A stretch of 64,000 nucleotides of DNA from Uruburuella testudinis (GCF_022870865.1 NZ_CP091508.1:2232001-2296000); one strand, 5' to 3'; positions 31,896 to 40,838 are shown, counted from the stretch's first letter. Notes: generated by a model from the sequence alone, not told the origin. Numbers and translations are program-made.

Positions 31896-32543
31896 TTACA
31901 GCGCCCGGTCGAAATACAGCGGCACCTTACTTTGCTCACTCATTTTTTGCACGTATGCCAATACTTTGGGCGGCATTTCCAAACCGCGCACCATCGTCAG
32001 ATTGCGCAACACCGGAAACACGATAATATCTTCCATCCCCAATTCTGCGCTTAAAGCATCGGGCGAACACACCAGCGTTTCCAGCTCGGCCAGCCCGGCA
32101 GCCGCACGTTTGAGATATTGCCCGGTTTTGCTCAAATTGGTTTGAAAATTGCCGATGGTTTTTTCTTTTTTGCCCACAAAATAATCAATCGCACTTTGCG
32201 TGGCAAATTCAGGCAAACCGAGCATCACATCGCGCGGCTGCACAAGCTTGTTGTAATACTCGCTGATTTGGTCAAACCACGCCTGCACTTGCGGGCGGAT
32301 TTCTGCTTTCAGACGGCCTTTACCGGCATATTCATCAATAAAGCGCACAATATCCAAGCTCTCACCCATATGCGAGCCGTCGGGCTTTTGCAAAATCGGC
32401 ACCTGTTTTGCCCCGATCAGGCCGATGGGGGTTGCCTCATCATCATTGAGCAACACCACCTCTTCCACCGCGACATCACGCAGGCCGAAAATCATGCGCG
32501 CACGCACGCAAAACGGGCAATGGTCATAAATATAAAGCTTCAT
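31896..32543 (-). CDS. grxB: Glutaredoxin 2 (GrxB)
   Basis: The 215-residue GrxB-type glutaredoxin has an N-terminal thioredoxin fold with CPFC at residues 9-12 and 'KQVPILQKPDGSHMGESLDIVRFID'. A GST-like all-helical C-terminal domain follows. Length matches E. coli GrxB (215). It uses glutathione to reduce disulfides and mixed disulfides in the cytosol. A DUS encodes 'GKGRLKAE' in the linker between the domains. It is convergent with mutY and divergent from relA. Confidence 0.93.
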   Translation of the reverse strand: MKLYIYDHCPFCVRARMIFGLRDVAVEEVVLLNDDEATPIGLIGAKQVPILQKPDGSHMGESLDIVRFIDEYAGKGRLKAEIRPQVQAWFDQISEYYNKLVQPRDVMLGLPEFATQSAIDYFVGKKEKTIGNFQTNLSKTGQYLKRAAAGLAELETLVCSPDALSAELGMEDIIVFPVLRNLTMVRGLEMPPKVLAYVQKMSEQSKVPLYFDRAL

Positions 32544-32709
32544 GGCTTTTCCTCACAATTAAGTGCGACTACCTTAGCACTTTAGGCCGTCTGAAACAAT
32601 CCCGCGCGCCAATCAAACCGTTATCAGTAAAGCAGTAAAAGTTATCAAACCGCCGGTGCAAATTTGCTACAATAGCCTCTGTCCATCAGCCTTATCGGAA
32701 ACCGCAATT

Positions 32710-34923
32710 ATGGCCAGCATTAGACAAGCGCCCAGCAGCATCGCCCCCAATCTGGAAAACTACCGCCAATGGTTTGACCGCTACAGCGGCCGGCTGCCTG
32801 AAAAAGATGCCAAACTGCTGCGTAACGCGCTGATGCTGGCCGAAGCCTACTACCCCGCCGATGCCGTTACCCCCAGCGGCGAACCGCTGTTGGGCAACCT
32901 GATGGGCGCCGCCGAAATGGTGGCCGAAATGGATTTGCTGCCCGATGCCATCGCCGCCACGCTGCTGACCGATATTTCAAGCTATTGCAGCAACTGGCAG
33001 GAGCAGGTCGGCAGCCAATGCAACGCCACCGTTGCCTCACTGGTCAAAGGCATCGACGAAGTGCAAAAGCTCACCCATTTTGCCAAAGTCGACAACCTCG
33101 CCACCCCCGAAGAGCGCGCCGAACAAGCCGAAACCATGCGCAAAATGCTGCTGGCGATGGTAAGCGACATCCGCGTGGTCTTAATCAAACTCGCCCTGCG
33201 CACCCGCACCATGCAATTTGTCGGCACCCAGCCCGACAGCCCCGAAAAACGCACGCTGGCCAAAGAAACGCTGGATATTTTCGCCCCGCTGGCCAACCGC
33301 CTCGGTGTATGGCAGCTCAAATGGCAGCTCGAAGATTTGGGCTTCCGCCACCAAAACCCCGAAGAATACAAAAAAATCGCCCGCCTGCTCGATGAAAAAC
33401 GCACCGAGCGGCTCGAATACATCGAAAACTTTCTGCAAAACCTGCGCACCGAGCTAGACAAATACGGCATCCACTACGATGTGGCCGGCCGCCCCAAACA
33501 CATCTATTCCATTTATAAAAAAATGGTCAAAAAAAAGCTCGATTTCCAAGGGCTTTACGACATCCGCGCCGTGCGCATTCTGGTCGACACCATTCCCGAG
33601 TGCTACACCACATTGGGGCTGGTACACAGCCTGTGGCAGCCGATTCCCGGCGAATTCGACGACTACATCGCCCAACCCAAAGGCAACGGCTATAAAAGCC
33701 TGCACACCGTCGTGGTCGGCCCCGAAGACAAAGGCGTAGAAGTGCAAATCCGCACCTTCGACATGCACCAATTCAACGAATTCGGCGTGGCCGCCCACTG
33801 GCGCTACAAAGAAGGCGGCAAAGGCGACAGCGCCTACGAGCAGAAAATCGCCTGGCTGCGGCAACTGCTCGACTGGCGCGAAAACATGGCCGACAGCGAC
33901 AAAGAAGACCTCGCCGGCGCCTTTCGCACCGAATTATTTAACGACACCATTTACGTGCTCACACCCCACGGCAAAGTATTGTCGCTGCCCATCGGCGCCA
34001 CCCCCATCGACTTTGCCTACGCCCTGCACAGCAGCATCGGCGACCGCTGCCGCGGCGCCAAAGTAGAAGGCCAGATTGTGCCGCTTTCCACCCCGCTCGA
34101 AAACGGCCAGCGCGTGGAAATCATCACTGCCAAAGAAGGCTCGCCCTCCGTCAACTGGCTCTACGAAGGCTGGGTAAAAAGCAACAAAGCCATCAGCAAA
34201 ATCCGCGCCTTTATCCGCCAGCAAAATGCCGATGCCGTGCGCGAAAACGGCCGCAGCCAGTTTGAAAAACAAATCGCCAAAATCTCGCCCAAGCCCAATC
34301 TGCAAGACTTGGCCGAAAAACTCGGCTACAAAAAAATCGACGAGCTCTACACCGCCGTCGGCCAAGGCGAAATCTCACCGCGCGCCATTCAAAAAGCCTG
34401 CGGCACACTAAACGAACCGCCCCCCGAGCCGGTGAGCGAAAGCAACATCGTCAAGCAGTCGAAAATCAAAAAAGGCGGCAAAAACGGCGTACTCATCGAT
34501 GGCGAAGACGGCCTCTTTACCACCCTGGCCAGATGCTGCAAACCCGCCCCGCCCGACGACATCATCGGCTTTGTTACCCGCGAGCGCGGCATTTCGGTGC
34601 ACCGTCAAAACTGCCCTTCATTCCGCCACCTGGCCGAGCAATCGCCCGACAAAGTGCTGCCCGCCGCCTGGGCAGGCCTGCAAGAAGGCCAAGTGTTTGC
34701 CGTGGATATCGAAATCCGCGCCCAAGACCGCAGCGGCCTGCTGCGCGATGTCTCCGACGCGCTGGCCCGCAACAAGCTCAACGTTACCGCCGTGCAAACC
34801 CAATCGCGCGATTTGGAAGCCAGCATGCGCTTTACGCTGGAAGTCAGACAGGTTAACGACCTGCCGCGCGTTTTGGCCGGCTTGGCCGAAGTCAAAGGCG
34901 TATTGAGCGTTACACGGCTGTAA
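32710..34923 (+). CDS. relA: (p)ppGpp synthetase RelA
   Basis: The 737-residue long RSH protein has a pseudo-hydrolase region at about 30-200, a synthetase domain ('YDIRAVRILVD', 'GEFDDYIAQPKGNGYKSLHTVV'), TGS ('TIYVLTPHGKVLSLPIGATPIDFAYALH'), a zinc-finger-like 'ARCCKPAPPDDIIGF' and ACT. The canonical HD motif is replaced ('AATLLTDISSYCS' where SpoT has LLHDVVED) and the synthetase carries the acidic ExDD signature, so it is RelA rather than SpoT. It makes the alarmone on stalled ribosomes. The ATG at 32710 is chosen; the frame extends to 32656. Confidence 0.94.
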   Translation: MASIRQAPSSIAPNLENYRQWFDRYSGRLPEKDAKLLRNALMLAEAYYPADAVTPSGEPLLGNLMGAAEMVAEMDLLPDAIAATLLTDISSYCSNWQEQVGSQCNATVASLVKGIDEVQKLTHFAKVDNLATPEERAEQAETMRKMLLAMVSDIRVVLIKLALRTRTMQFVGTQPDSPEKRTLAKETLDIFAPLANRLGVWQLKWQLEDLGFRHQNPEEYKKIARLLDEKRTERLEYIENFLQNLRTELDKYGIHYDVAGRPKHIYSIYKKMVKKKLDFQGLYDIRAVRILVDTIPECYTTLGLVHSLWQPIPGEFDDYIAQPKGNGYKSLHTVVVGPEDKGVEVQIRTFDMHQFNEFGVAAHWRYKEGGKGDSAYEQKIAWLRQLLDWRENMADSDKEDLAGAFRTELFNDTIYVLTPHGKVLSLPIGATPIDFAYALHSSIGDRCRGAKVEGQIVPLSTPLENGQRVEIITAKEGSPSVNWLYEGWVKSNKAISKIRAFIRQQNADAVRENGRSQFEKQIAKISPKPNLQDLAEKLGYKKIDELYTAVGQGEISPRAIQKACGTLNEPPPEPVSESNIVKQSKIKKGGKNGVLIDGEDGLFTTLARCCKPAPPDDIIGFVTRERGISVHRQNCPSFRHLAEQSPDKVLPAAWAGLQEGQVFAVDIEIRAQDRSGLLRDVSDALARNKLNVTAVQTQSRDLEASMRFTLEVRQVNDLPRVLAGLAEVKGVLSVTRL

Positions 34924-34930
34924 ACGGCAA

Positions 34931-34978
34931 AAATAAACACAGGCCGTCTGAAAGATTTCAGACGGCCTGTGTTTATTT
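34931..34978. terminator. Long inverted DUS hairpin behind relA
   Basis: AAATAAACACAGGCCGTCTG and CAGACGGCCTGTGTTTATTT form arms of over 20 bp directly behind the relA stop codon, one of the strongest hairpins in the window. Its right arm opens the tandem array. Confidence 0.92.
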
Positions 34979-36500
34979 TTGCTACTGCACGTTTTGACCG
35001 GCGTTTGTTTTTCCCACCAATCTTACCGCTTCAGCAACCTAGCTCCCTCCCCTGTGGGGGAGGGCTGGGGAGAGGGCGGCAAACCGCAGGTTTGCTTCAT
35101 CGCGCTATCATCATTTTCAGACGGCCTGACCGTTATGCAAGCCTTACGGCTTGTGCCCTCTCCCTAACCCTCTCCCACGGGAGAGGGAATTCGGTTGCTG
35201 TTGTGTTTGCCGTTACGCGTTTTTTACCGTTGCGTGTTTTTACCGTTGCGGTGTTCGGGGCGGCGTTTGTTTTCCCGCCAATCTTTTACTGCTTCAGCCA
35301 CCTAACTCCCTCCCCTGTGGGGGAGGGCTGGGGAGAGGGCGGCAAACCGCAGGTTTGCTTTATTGTGCATTCCGCCATCATTTCAGACGGCCTGACCGTT
35401 ATGCAAGCCTTGCGGCTTGTGCCACTCTCCCTAACCCTCTCCCACGGGAGAGGGAACTCGGTTACTGTTGTTTTTGCCGTTGCGCGTTTTTTACCGTTGC
35501 GTGTTTTTACCGTTGCGTGTTTTTACCGTTGCGTGTTTTTACCGTTGCGGTGTTCGAGGCGGCGTTTGTTTTTCCGCCAATCTTACCGCTTCAGCAACCT
35601 GGCTCCCTCCCCTGTGGGGGAGGGTTGGGGAGAGGGCGGCAAACCGCAGGTTTGCTTCATCGCGTATTCTGTCATCATCATTTTCAGACGGCCTGACCAT
35701 TATTCAAGCCTTACGGCTTGTGCCCTCGCCCTAACCCTCTCCCACGGGAGAGGGAATTCGGTTACTGTTGTGTTTGCCGTTACGCGTTTTTTGCCGTCGT
35801 GTGTTTTTGCCATTGTGCATTTTTCCTGGCGTTTGTTTTTCCGCCAATCTTACCGCTTCAGCAACCTGGCTCCCTCCCCTGTGGGGGAGGGTTGGGGAGA
35901 GGGCGGCAAACCGCAGGTTTGCTTCATCGCGTATTCTGTCATCATCATTTTCAGACGGCCTGACCGTTATGCAAGCCTTACGGCTTGTGCCCTCTCCCTA
36001 CCCCTCTCCCACGGGAGAGGGAATTCGGTTGCTGTTGTGTTTGCCGTTACGCGTTTTTTGCCGTCGTGTGTTTTTGCCATTGTGCATTTTTCCTGGCGTT
36101 TGTTTTTCCGTCAATCTTACCGCTTCAGCCACTTGACTCCCTCCCCTGTGGGGGAGGGTTGGGGAGAGGGCGGCAAACCGCAGGTTTGCATCATTCCGCC
36201 TTCCGCCATCATCATTTTCAGACGGCCTGACCATTATTCAAGCCTTGCGGCTTGTGCCCTCTCCCTAACCCTCTCCCACGGGAGAGGGAATTCGGTTACT
36301 GTTGTGTTTGCCGTTACGCGTTTTTTTACCGTTGTGTGTTTTTGCCGTTGCGCATTTTGGCCGGCGTTATTTTCCCGCCAACCTTACCGCTTCAGCAACC
36401 TGGCTCCCTCCCCAGCGGGGGAGGGTTGGGGAGAGGGCGGCAAACCGCAGGTTTGCTTCATCGCGTATTCCGTCATCATCATTTTCAGACGGCCTGTTTC
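34955..36500 (+). repeat. Tandem array of about 267-bp DUS-containing units
   Basis: Units start at TCAGACGGCCTGACC: 35117, 35383, 35684, 35951 and 36218, closing at 36485; spacings are 266, 301, 267, 267 and 267 bp. A truncated unit precedes them (34955-35116). Each unit has one exact AGGCCGTCTGAA (minus strand), the palindrome CCCTCTCCCACGGGAGAGGG, a T-rich middle of CGTTACGCGTTTTTT-like repeats, CTCCCTCCCCTGTGGGGGAGGG and GGCGGCAAACCGCAGGTTTGC. All three forward frames are largely open, which yields a spurious 541-codon frame. I see no protein family or ribosome-binding site and treat it as non-coding. Confidence 0.93.
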
Positions 36501-36569
36501 TGCGTCCACTTCAGCTGCCTCGCCAACATCTCGGTGTATACCGGGCAATCTTTATTGTGCAAAACGCCC

Positions 36570-36662
36570 ATACCCATTCACAAAAATAACCTAACAGCGT
36601 TGGCTCGCCTTACGTGTGTACTGTCTTCGGATCGCCGCCTTATCAGCTTATTTGGGAAATAA
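36570..36662 (+). repeat. Dispersed repeat C, copy
   Basis: ACCCATTCACAAAAATAACCTAACAGCGTTGGCTCGCCTT at the left and TATCAGCTTATTTGGGAA at the right, between the tandem array and the IS3 element. The uninterrupted GTTGGCTCGCCTT serves as an empty site for comparison with the copy at 58549. Confidence 0.75.
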
Positions 36663-36759
36663 ACAGGCTGTTATCAAACAGTCAGAGGCCGTCTGAACAT
36701 ATGAACTGTACCCCAAAAGTTGGACACCCCCACCAACCCATGAAAGGTACAGTTTTCTT

Positions 36760-37110
36760 ATGTCCAAATACAGCCTACACTTCAAACATCAGGCCGTGAT
36801 GCGTTATTATGCACTCAGAAGCCAACAACGCACCGCAGACGAGCTTCAAATATCCCGAACCCACTTACGCCGATGGATTGCCGCCTACGAGCGAGCAGGC
36901 ATCCACGCGCTGGAGCACCCTCAAAGCACCATGTCCAAACAACGCAAAAACCCCTTTATTACCGACAAACCCGATGCCGAAAAAACACAGGCAGAGCTAT
37001 TAGAAGAAGTCGCCTACCTCAGAGCGGAGAACGCCTATCTAAAAAAGCTCGATGCGCTGATGAAGAGCGCAAACCCAACCGAGAAAAAGCCCGCATCATC
37101 GAAGCATTAA
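36760..37110 (+). CDS. IS3-family transposase OrfA
   Basis: The 116-residue protein has a helix-turn-helix ('QRTADELQISRTHLRRWIAAYERAGI') followed by a leucine-zipper-like coiled coil ('TQAELLEEVAYLRAENAYLKKLDALMK'), as in OrfA proteins of the IS3/IS150 group. A6G at 37041-37047 (AAAAAAG) is a classical -1 slippery site leading into orfB. Confidence 0.92.
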   Translation: MSKYSLHFKHQAVMRYYALRSQQRTADELQISRTHLRRWIAAYERAGIHALEHPQSTMSKQRKNPFITDKPDAEKTQAELLEEVAYLRAENAYLKKLDALMKSANPTEKKPASSKH

Positions 37111-37916
37111 AAACAGAACACCCGCTGAAATATCTTTGCGAATCTGCCGAACTGTCACACAGCAGCTTCTACTTCAGCAGAAAAAGCAACCAAAAGCCCG
37201 ACAAAGATCAGGCAGATATGGAAGCAGTATACGCCGTTTACCAGCAGCACAAAGGCTGTTACGGACAAAGGCGCATTGCCGCCGCACTGTCATGGAACAC
37301 CAAGAAAGCAGCGCGGCTGATGAAAAAAATGAATTTGAAAGCCATCGTCAGAGCCAAGCGAAAATACCACCCGCCGGCGATGGGCGAAACATCCGAGAAT
37401 CTGTTGAAGCGCAACTTTAACGCCAACACACCCGACGAGAAATGGCTGACCGATGTCACCGAATTCAAATGCGACGGTCAAAAGCTGTATCTGTCGCCGA
37501 TACTCGATTTGTATAACCGCGAAATCCGCAGCTATCACCTGTCGCGCCGCCCGAACAGCGAAATGGTAACGACCATGCTGTCACAGGCAGTAGCGCAGCT
37601 GGGCGCACGCAAACCGATGCTGCACTCCGACCAGGGCGTATTGTATCGTTGCCATGCGTATCGTGAGCAATTGGCAGAGGCAGGCATCACCCAAAGCATG
37701 TCGCGCAAAGGCAATTGCTGGGATAATGCGCCGATGGAGAGTTTTTTCGCAATATTGAAGACGGAATGTTTCTACAACCGGACTTTTGCTTCGATAGAGG
37801 AATTGGAGGCGGAAATACATGACTATATCCGCTACTACAACTATGAGCGATTGAGTTTGAATTTGAAAAAACTGAGCCCTGTGGCATACAGAACTCAGTT
37901 TGCAACCGCCGCTTGA
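37060..37916 (+). CDS. IS3-family transposase OrfB (DDE integrase)
   Basis: The catalytic part carries the DDE triad in 'WLTDVTEFK', 'MLHSDQGVLY' and 'NAPMESFFAILKTE', preceded by the HTH_21-like 'YGQRRIAAALSWNTKKAARLMKKMNLKAIVRAKRKY'. It is normally made as an OrfAB fusion by -1 frameshifting at 37041-37047. The frame is open from 36873; the 5' limit given here is approximate, close to where the family's OrfB region starts. Confidence 0.9.
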
Positions 37917-38007
37917 AGCGTGATTGATTCAGCGGTTTGAAAATGTCCAATATTTTGGGGGGCAGTTCACGTGTTCAGACGGCCTCTGACGGATTCAAAT
38001 ACTGAAT

Positions 38008-39108
38008 TTAATCTTGATATTGCTGCAATAGTTTGTCGGCCGCCACAATGGCATCGTAAACCATATCCGGCGTTACTTTAAACGGCTCGTTGTGGATGGT
38101 TTCGCCTTCTGCGCAGGAAAGTTCGGCCACTTGGCGCCATTCTGCTTCTTTGAATTCTTTCAAACCCAAATCGGCCAGCGTGAGCGGCAAGCCCACGGCT
38201 TTGATGATGCCGATCACTTCTTCCAACTCTTCCGACGGCACGCCTTCCATCACCAGCTGTGTAACCAAGCCGAACGCTACTTTTTCGCCGTGCATGGCTC
38301 CGTGCAAATCGTGAACGGCGGTCATGCCGTTATGAATAGCGTGTGCCGCCGCCAAACCGCCCGATTCGGCACCGACACCGCTCATATAGATGGTGGCTTC
38401 AATGGTGCGTTCCAGCGCAGGCGTGACGGCTTTGGCTGCCACCGCGCTCATTGCTTGCGGGGCGTAATCGCGGATGGTTTCATAACACATTTTGGCAATG
38501 CCCAAACCGGCCAGGCTGGGCTGCATCAGCACCAGATTGATGCCGTTGGTTTGGTAGCAGGTGCGTGCCTCAAAATAGGTGGCCAAACCGTCGCCCACGC
38601 CGGCAGCAAAGAAACGTGCCGGTTCGGCAGCCAAAAGCTTGGTATCGGCCAATACGGCATTGGGGTTGTTGGGCAGAAACAGATAACGGTTAAACGAACC
38701 GTCGGCATTGTAGACCACGGTCAGGGCGGTACACGGCGCATCGGTGGAAGCCAGGGTGGGGAAAATCACCACCGGCGCATTTTTGTAGTAAGCTACGGCT
38801 TTGGCGGTATCGAGCGTTTTACCGCCGCCAATGCCGACCACAAACTGGCAGCCGCCTTTATCATATTCGGCTTGCTGGCGGTTGATTTCTTCATCAGAAG
38901 ATTCGCCGCCAAACACGGTAAACACAGCCTTAACTTCGTTTTCAGCCAAACTCTCACGGGCGTCGGCTTGAGCTTTTTCGGCGATAAACGGGTCGCAAAT
39001 AATCAGGCCGGCCTTGCCGTATTGCTTGAGGTGTTTGCCCAAATCGCTGAGTAACCCCGCTTGGATTAAGAATTTCATCGGAGAGGTAATTGATTTAACA
39101 GCAGCCAT
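38008..39108 (-). CDS. gldA: Glycerol dehydrogenase (iron/zinc-type family III ADH)
   Basis: The 366-residue protein matches glycerol dehydrogenases: the NAD loop 'VGIGGGKTLDTAKAVAYY', 'PTLASTDAPCTALTVVY', and metal ligands Asp in 'AAGVGDGLATYFEAR', His in 'AAAHAIHNGM' and His in 'LHGAMHGEKVAFG'. It would oxidise glycerol to dihydroxyacetone. The start at 39108 follows AAAGGAAATAAA; the longer frame runs into a repeat A remnant. No dihydroxyacetone kinase is adjacent. Confidence 0.92.
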   Translation of the reverse strand: MAAVKSITSPMKFLIQAGLLSDLGKHLKQYGKAGLIICDPFIAEKAQADARESLAENEVKAVFTVFGGESSDEEINRQQAEYDKGGCQFVVGIGGGKTLDTAKAVAYYKNAPVVIFPTLASTDAPCTALTVVYNADGSFNRYLFLPNNPNAVLADTKLLAAEPARFFAAGVGDGLATYFEARTCYQTNGINLVLMQPSLAGLGIAKMCYETIRDYAPQAMSAVAAKAVTPALERTIEATIYMSGVGAESGGLAAAHAIHNGMTAVHDLHGAMHGEKVAFGLVTQLVMEGVPSEELEEVIGIIKAVGLPLTLADLGLKEFKEAEWRQVAELSCAEGETIHNEPFKVTPDMVYDAIVAADKLLQQYQD

Positions 39109-39140
39109 TTTATTTCCTTTCAGATTTTGAAGATGTGTGA

Positions 39141-39215
39141 GAACTTCCTGACCATTCGATTGACGAATATTTTGTTCCTGAAAACGCATCTGCTACGTTA
39201 AAAATTTCACAAAAC
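39141..39215 (+). repeat. Dispersed repeat A, left-end fragment
   Basis: CTTCCTGACCATTCGATTGACG and GTTCCTGAAAACGCATCTGCTACGTT are recognisable parts. It lies just upstream of gldA, in the gap 39109-39520 together with a full copy. Confidence 0.6.
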
Positions 39216-39343
39216 GCCATCTATGTTTCGAATGGATATGAAACTTTATTACGGATAATATACGCCTGTATCCCGCAACAATATTTGCGCTATATCAAGC
39301 AGCCAACAATGTATTAACATCTTATTGAGAGGCCGTCTGAAAG

Positions 39344-39508
39344 CTAGGGTGTCCGGACAATTTGTTTATGAGGGGATTTTTGTTCCTGAAAATGCAGATG
39401 CCAGGCAAAAAACGCAGCAAGATTGGGTATCTTGCGAGGCTTTTTAACGCAGCAGATGCGTTTTTCAGGAGCAAAAAGCTCCCATAAATCGAATTATCAG
39501 GACACCCA
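39344..39508 (+). repeat. Dispersed repeat A, full copy
   Basis: CTAGGGTGTCCGGACAATTTG at the left and TTATCAGGACACCC at the right; the closing CTAG has changed to CAAA. The centre keeps GCAAGAT-TGGGT-ATCTTGC and GAGGCTTTTTAACGCAGCAG. Confidence 0.9.
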
Positions 39509-39520
39509 AAGGAACTAATA

Positions 39521-39721
39521 TTGGAAACTGAAAAAATTTATTATACTGCTGTGATTTTGATTTCTGCGCTTTCCATTTTGCTCAGCCCTTTTTTCTATAT
39601 CAGGCAGGGCAAAAGGCCTGTGCAAGGGCACACGGTTAAACGGCAGTGGAAAGCCGTATTGGCCGGCAACATCATTACTGCTTTAATTTTATTGACGGTT
39701 TGGTGGCTGTGGCTGCGCTAG
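39521..39721 (+). CDS. Small two-helix membrane protein of unknown function
   Basis: The 66-residue frame starts with TTG at 39521, preceded by AAAGGAACTAATA. It encodes two hydrophobic segments ('YTAVILISALSILLSPFFYI' and 'AVLAGNIITALILLTVWWLWL') separated by a basic loop with 'RQGKRPVQGHTVKRQWK'. The topology fits a small inner-membrane protein. I do not recognise the family. It lies between two repeat A copies, and its TAG stop is part of the CTAG that opens the downstream copy. Confidence 0.6.
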   Translation: METEKIYYTAVILISALSILLSPFFYIRQGKRPVQGHTVKRQWKAVLAGNIITALILLTVWWLWLR

Positions 39722-39882
39722 GGTGTTCTGATGTGTCGTTTATAAGGGGATTTTTGCGTCTGAAAATGCAGATGCCAGACAAAAAATGCAGCAAAATCAA
39801 GCCGCTTCGTCAGGTTTTTAACGTAGCAGCTGCGTTTTCAAGCACAAAATATACCCGTAAATCAAACAATCAAGAAACCCTC
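39718..39882 (+). repeat. Dispersed repeat A, diverged copy
   Basis: CTAGGGTGTTCTGATGTG at the left and AACAATCAAGAAACCCTC at the right, with the middle GAAAATGCAGATGCCAGACAAAAAATGCAGCAAAAT. Its first CTAG provides the stop codon of the small membrane-protein gene. Confidence 0.82.
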
Positions 39883-39917
39883 TCATTACTGTTATGCAAT
39901 CAAATGAAGGAAAAATC

Positions 39918-40340
39918 ATGAAAGCCTTGATCACCATTCTGCTGCTCAGCGCCAGCCTGCCGGTTTTTTCAGCAACAGTGTATGAATGCACCGACAGCAA
40001 CGGCCGCCGCACCTACACTCAAAACCCTGACGGCAACTGCCGCGCCAGCAAACTGGGCACGCCGAGCGTGTATACCTCCGCACCGGCATACACCGCCCCA
40101 GCCGCCACCGCCGCACCCGACCTTCCGCCCCCCTCTGCCGGCAGCGATATTGCCGCCGCCCGGCAACAACTTGAACAGGCTCGAAAAAATCTGGAAGAAG
40201 GCAAAAAAGTGCGCTATGGCAATGAGCGTAATTATGTGCGCTACCAACAACGGATTGCCGCTTTAGAACAAGCCGTCAGCGAAGCGCAGCAACAACTGGA
40301 TGCGGCACAACAAGGCAGCAACCATAATGGGGTGCATTAA
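39918..40340 (+). CDS. Exported DUF4124-type protein with coiled coil
   Basis: The 140-residue protein has a Sec signal peptide (cleavage after 'VFSA', near residue 19). A DUF4124-like segment follows ('TVYECTDSNGRRTYTQNPDGNCRASKLG'), then a Pro/Ala-rich linker and a coiled coil rich in Gln, Ala and Glu ('ARQQLEQARKNLEEGKKVRY', 'RIAALEQAVSEAQQQLDAAQQ'). The domain is common in small periplasmic proteins of betaproteobacteria; no biochemical role is established. The start at 39918 has GAAGGA upstream and begins the signal peptide. Confidence 0.82.
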   Translation: MKALITILLLSASLPVFSATVYECTDSNGRRTYTQNPDGNCRASKLGTPSVYTSAPAYTAPAATAAPDLPPPSAGSDIAAARQQLEQARKNLEEGKKVRYGNERNYVRYQQRIAALEQAVSEAQQQLDAAQQGSNHNGVH

Positions 40341-40416
40341 ATTCTGACTTTCCCGGCCTTGGCAAAATTTGCACCGCCCTCTTGCAATAAACCTGTCAAG
40401 CCCGATAAACAAATAA

Positions 40417-40573
40417 TACCCATTCATAAAAGCAAGCTGACAAAGTGGCGAGCCGAAGACCGTATCATGCACACGGGGCTGGTTGGCTTGTCGCTTCAGC
40501 GCCTTAGCGAAACCAATCCTCTTTGAGCTCGGGCGGACTAATGGAGTCAGGTTGCTTTAGTGAATGGGTATTA
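40417..40573 (+). repeat. Dispersed repeat C, long copy
   Basis: ATACCCATTCATAAAAGCAAGC at the left is complemented by GCTTTAGTGAATGGGTAT at the right. The interior holds GTCGCTTCAGCGCCTTAGCGA and closely matches the copy at 43986. Confidence 0.8.
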
Positions 40574-40583
40574 TTCTGAAAAC

Positions 40584-40620
40584 AAGGCCGTCTGAAAACA
40601 TTTTCTTTCAGACGGCCTTT
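40584..40620. terminator. Inverted DUS hairpin
   Basis: AAGGCCGTCTGAAAA pairs with TTTCAGACGGCCTT, between repeats C and B. Confidence 0.8.
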
Positions 40621-40745
40621 GCATGCACAAGGTATTCGTGAGCAAAACCCACGCCCTACACCCTGTAGGTCAGATTCTTGAATCCGACACTTTTCAGGCG
40701 GCTAAAATCATTTGAAATCACAAGAATATCAAATCATTTACCGGA
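40620..40745 (-). repeat. Dispersed repeat B, inverted copy
   Basis: GCATGCACAAGGTATTCGTGAGC, then GATTCTTGAATCCGACACTTTTCAGGCGGCTAAAATCATTTG and CACAAGAATATCAAA, the complement of copies at 21778 and 22061. Confidence 0.78.
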
Positions 40746-40761
40746 TATAAATCTCCGACCT

Positions 40762-40803
40762 GCACTTACTCATGCCGTCAGGTTGTTTTTGTGAATGGGT
40801 ATA
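40762..40803 (-). repeat. Dispersed repeat C, half copy
   Basis: CTTACTCATGCCGTCAGGTTGTTTTTGTGAATGGGTATA is one end of repeat C only. Confidence 0.65.
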
Positions 40804-40838
40804 ATGCCTATTTTACAGGCAATGCCTAGATTGAGTTA

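Larger units (their letters stand above)
36702..37969 (+). mobile_element. IS3-family (IS150-group) insertion sequence
   Basis: About 1268 bp with terminal inverted repeats: left TGAACTGTACCCCAAAAG, and the right end complement reads TGAACTGCCCCCCAAAAT. It carries two overlapping frames, orfA and orfB. It lies between two DUS arms (36687-36698 and 37974-37985), so it split an inverted DUS hairpin. No clear 3-bp target duplication is visible next to the ends. Both frames look intact. Confidence 0.93.

Noticed and set aside
32185..32195. AATCGCACTTTGCG and 32562 AAGTGCGAC as extra Haemophilus-type USS outside region 1
   Set aside because: Each differs from AAGTGCGGT or its complement by at least one base, so they were not counted.
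32950..33010. Loss of the HD hydrolase motif in the RSH protein as a mutation
   Set aside because: A degenerate HD domain is the normal state of RelA as opposed to SpoT.
34955..36500. Possible CRISPR array
   Set aside because: The units are about 267 bp and repeat throughout. There are no short repeats with unique spacers and no cas genes in the window.
34969..36594. 541-codon open frame across the tandem array
   Set aside because: All three forward frames are largely open, the unit length is not always a multiple of three, and the product is a string of spurious repeats (LTLSHGRGNS, APSPVGEGWGEGG). No start site support or domain.
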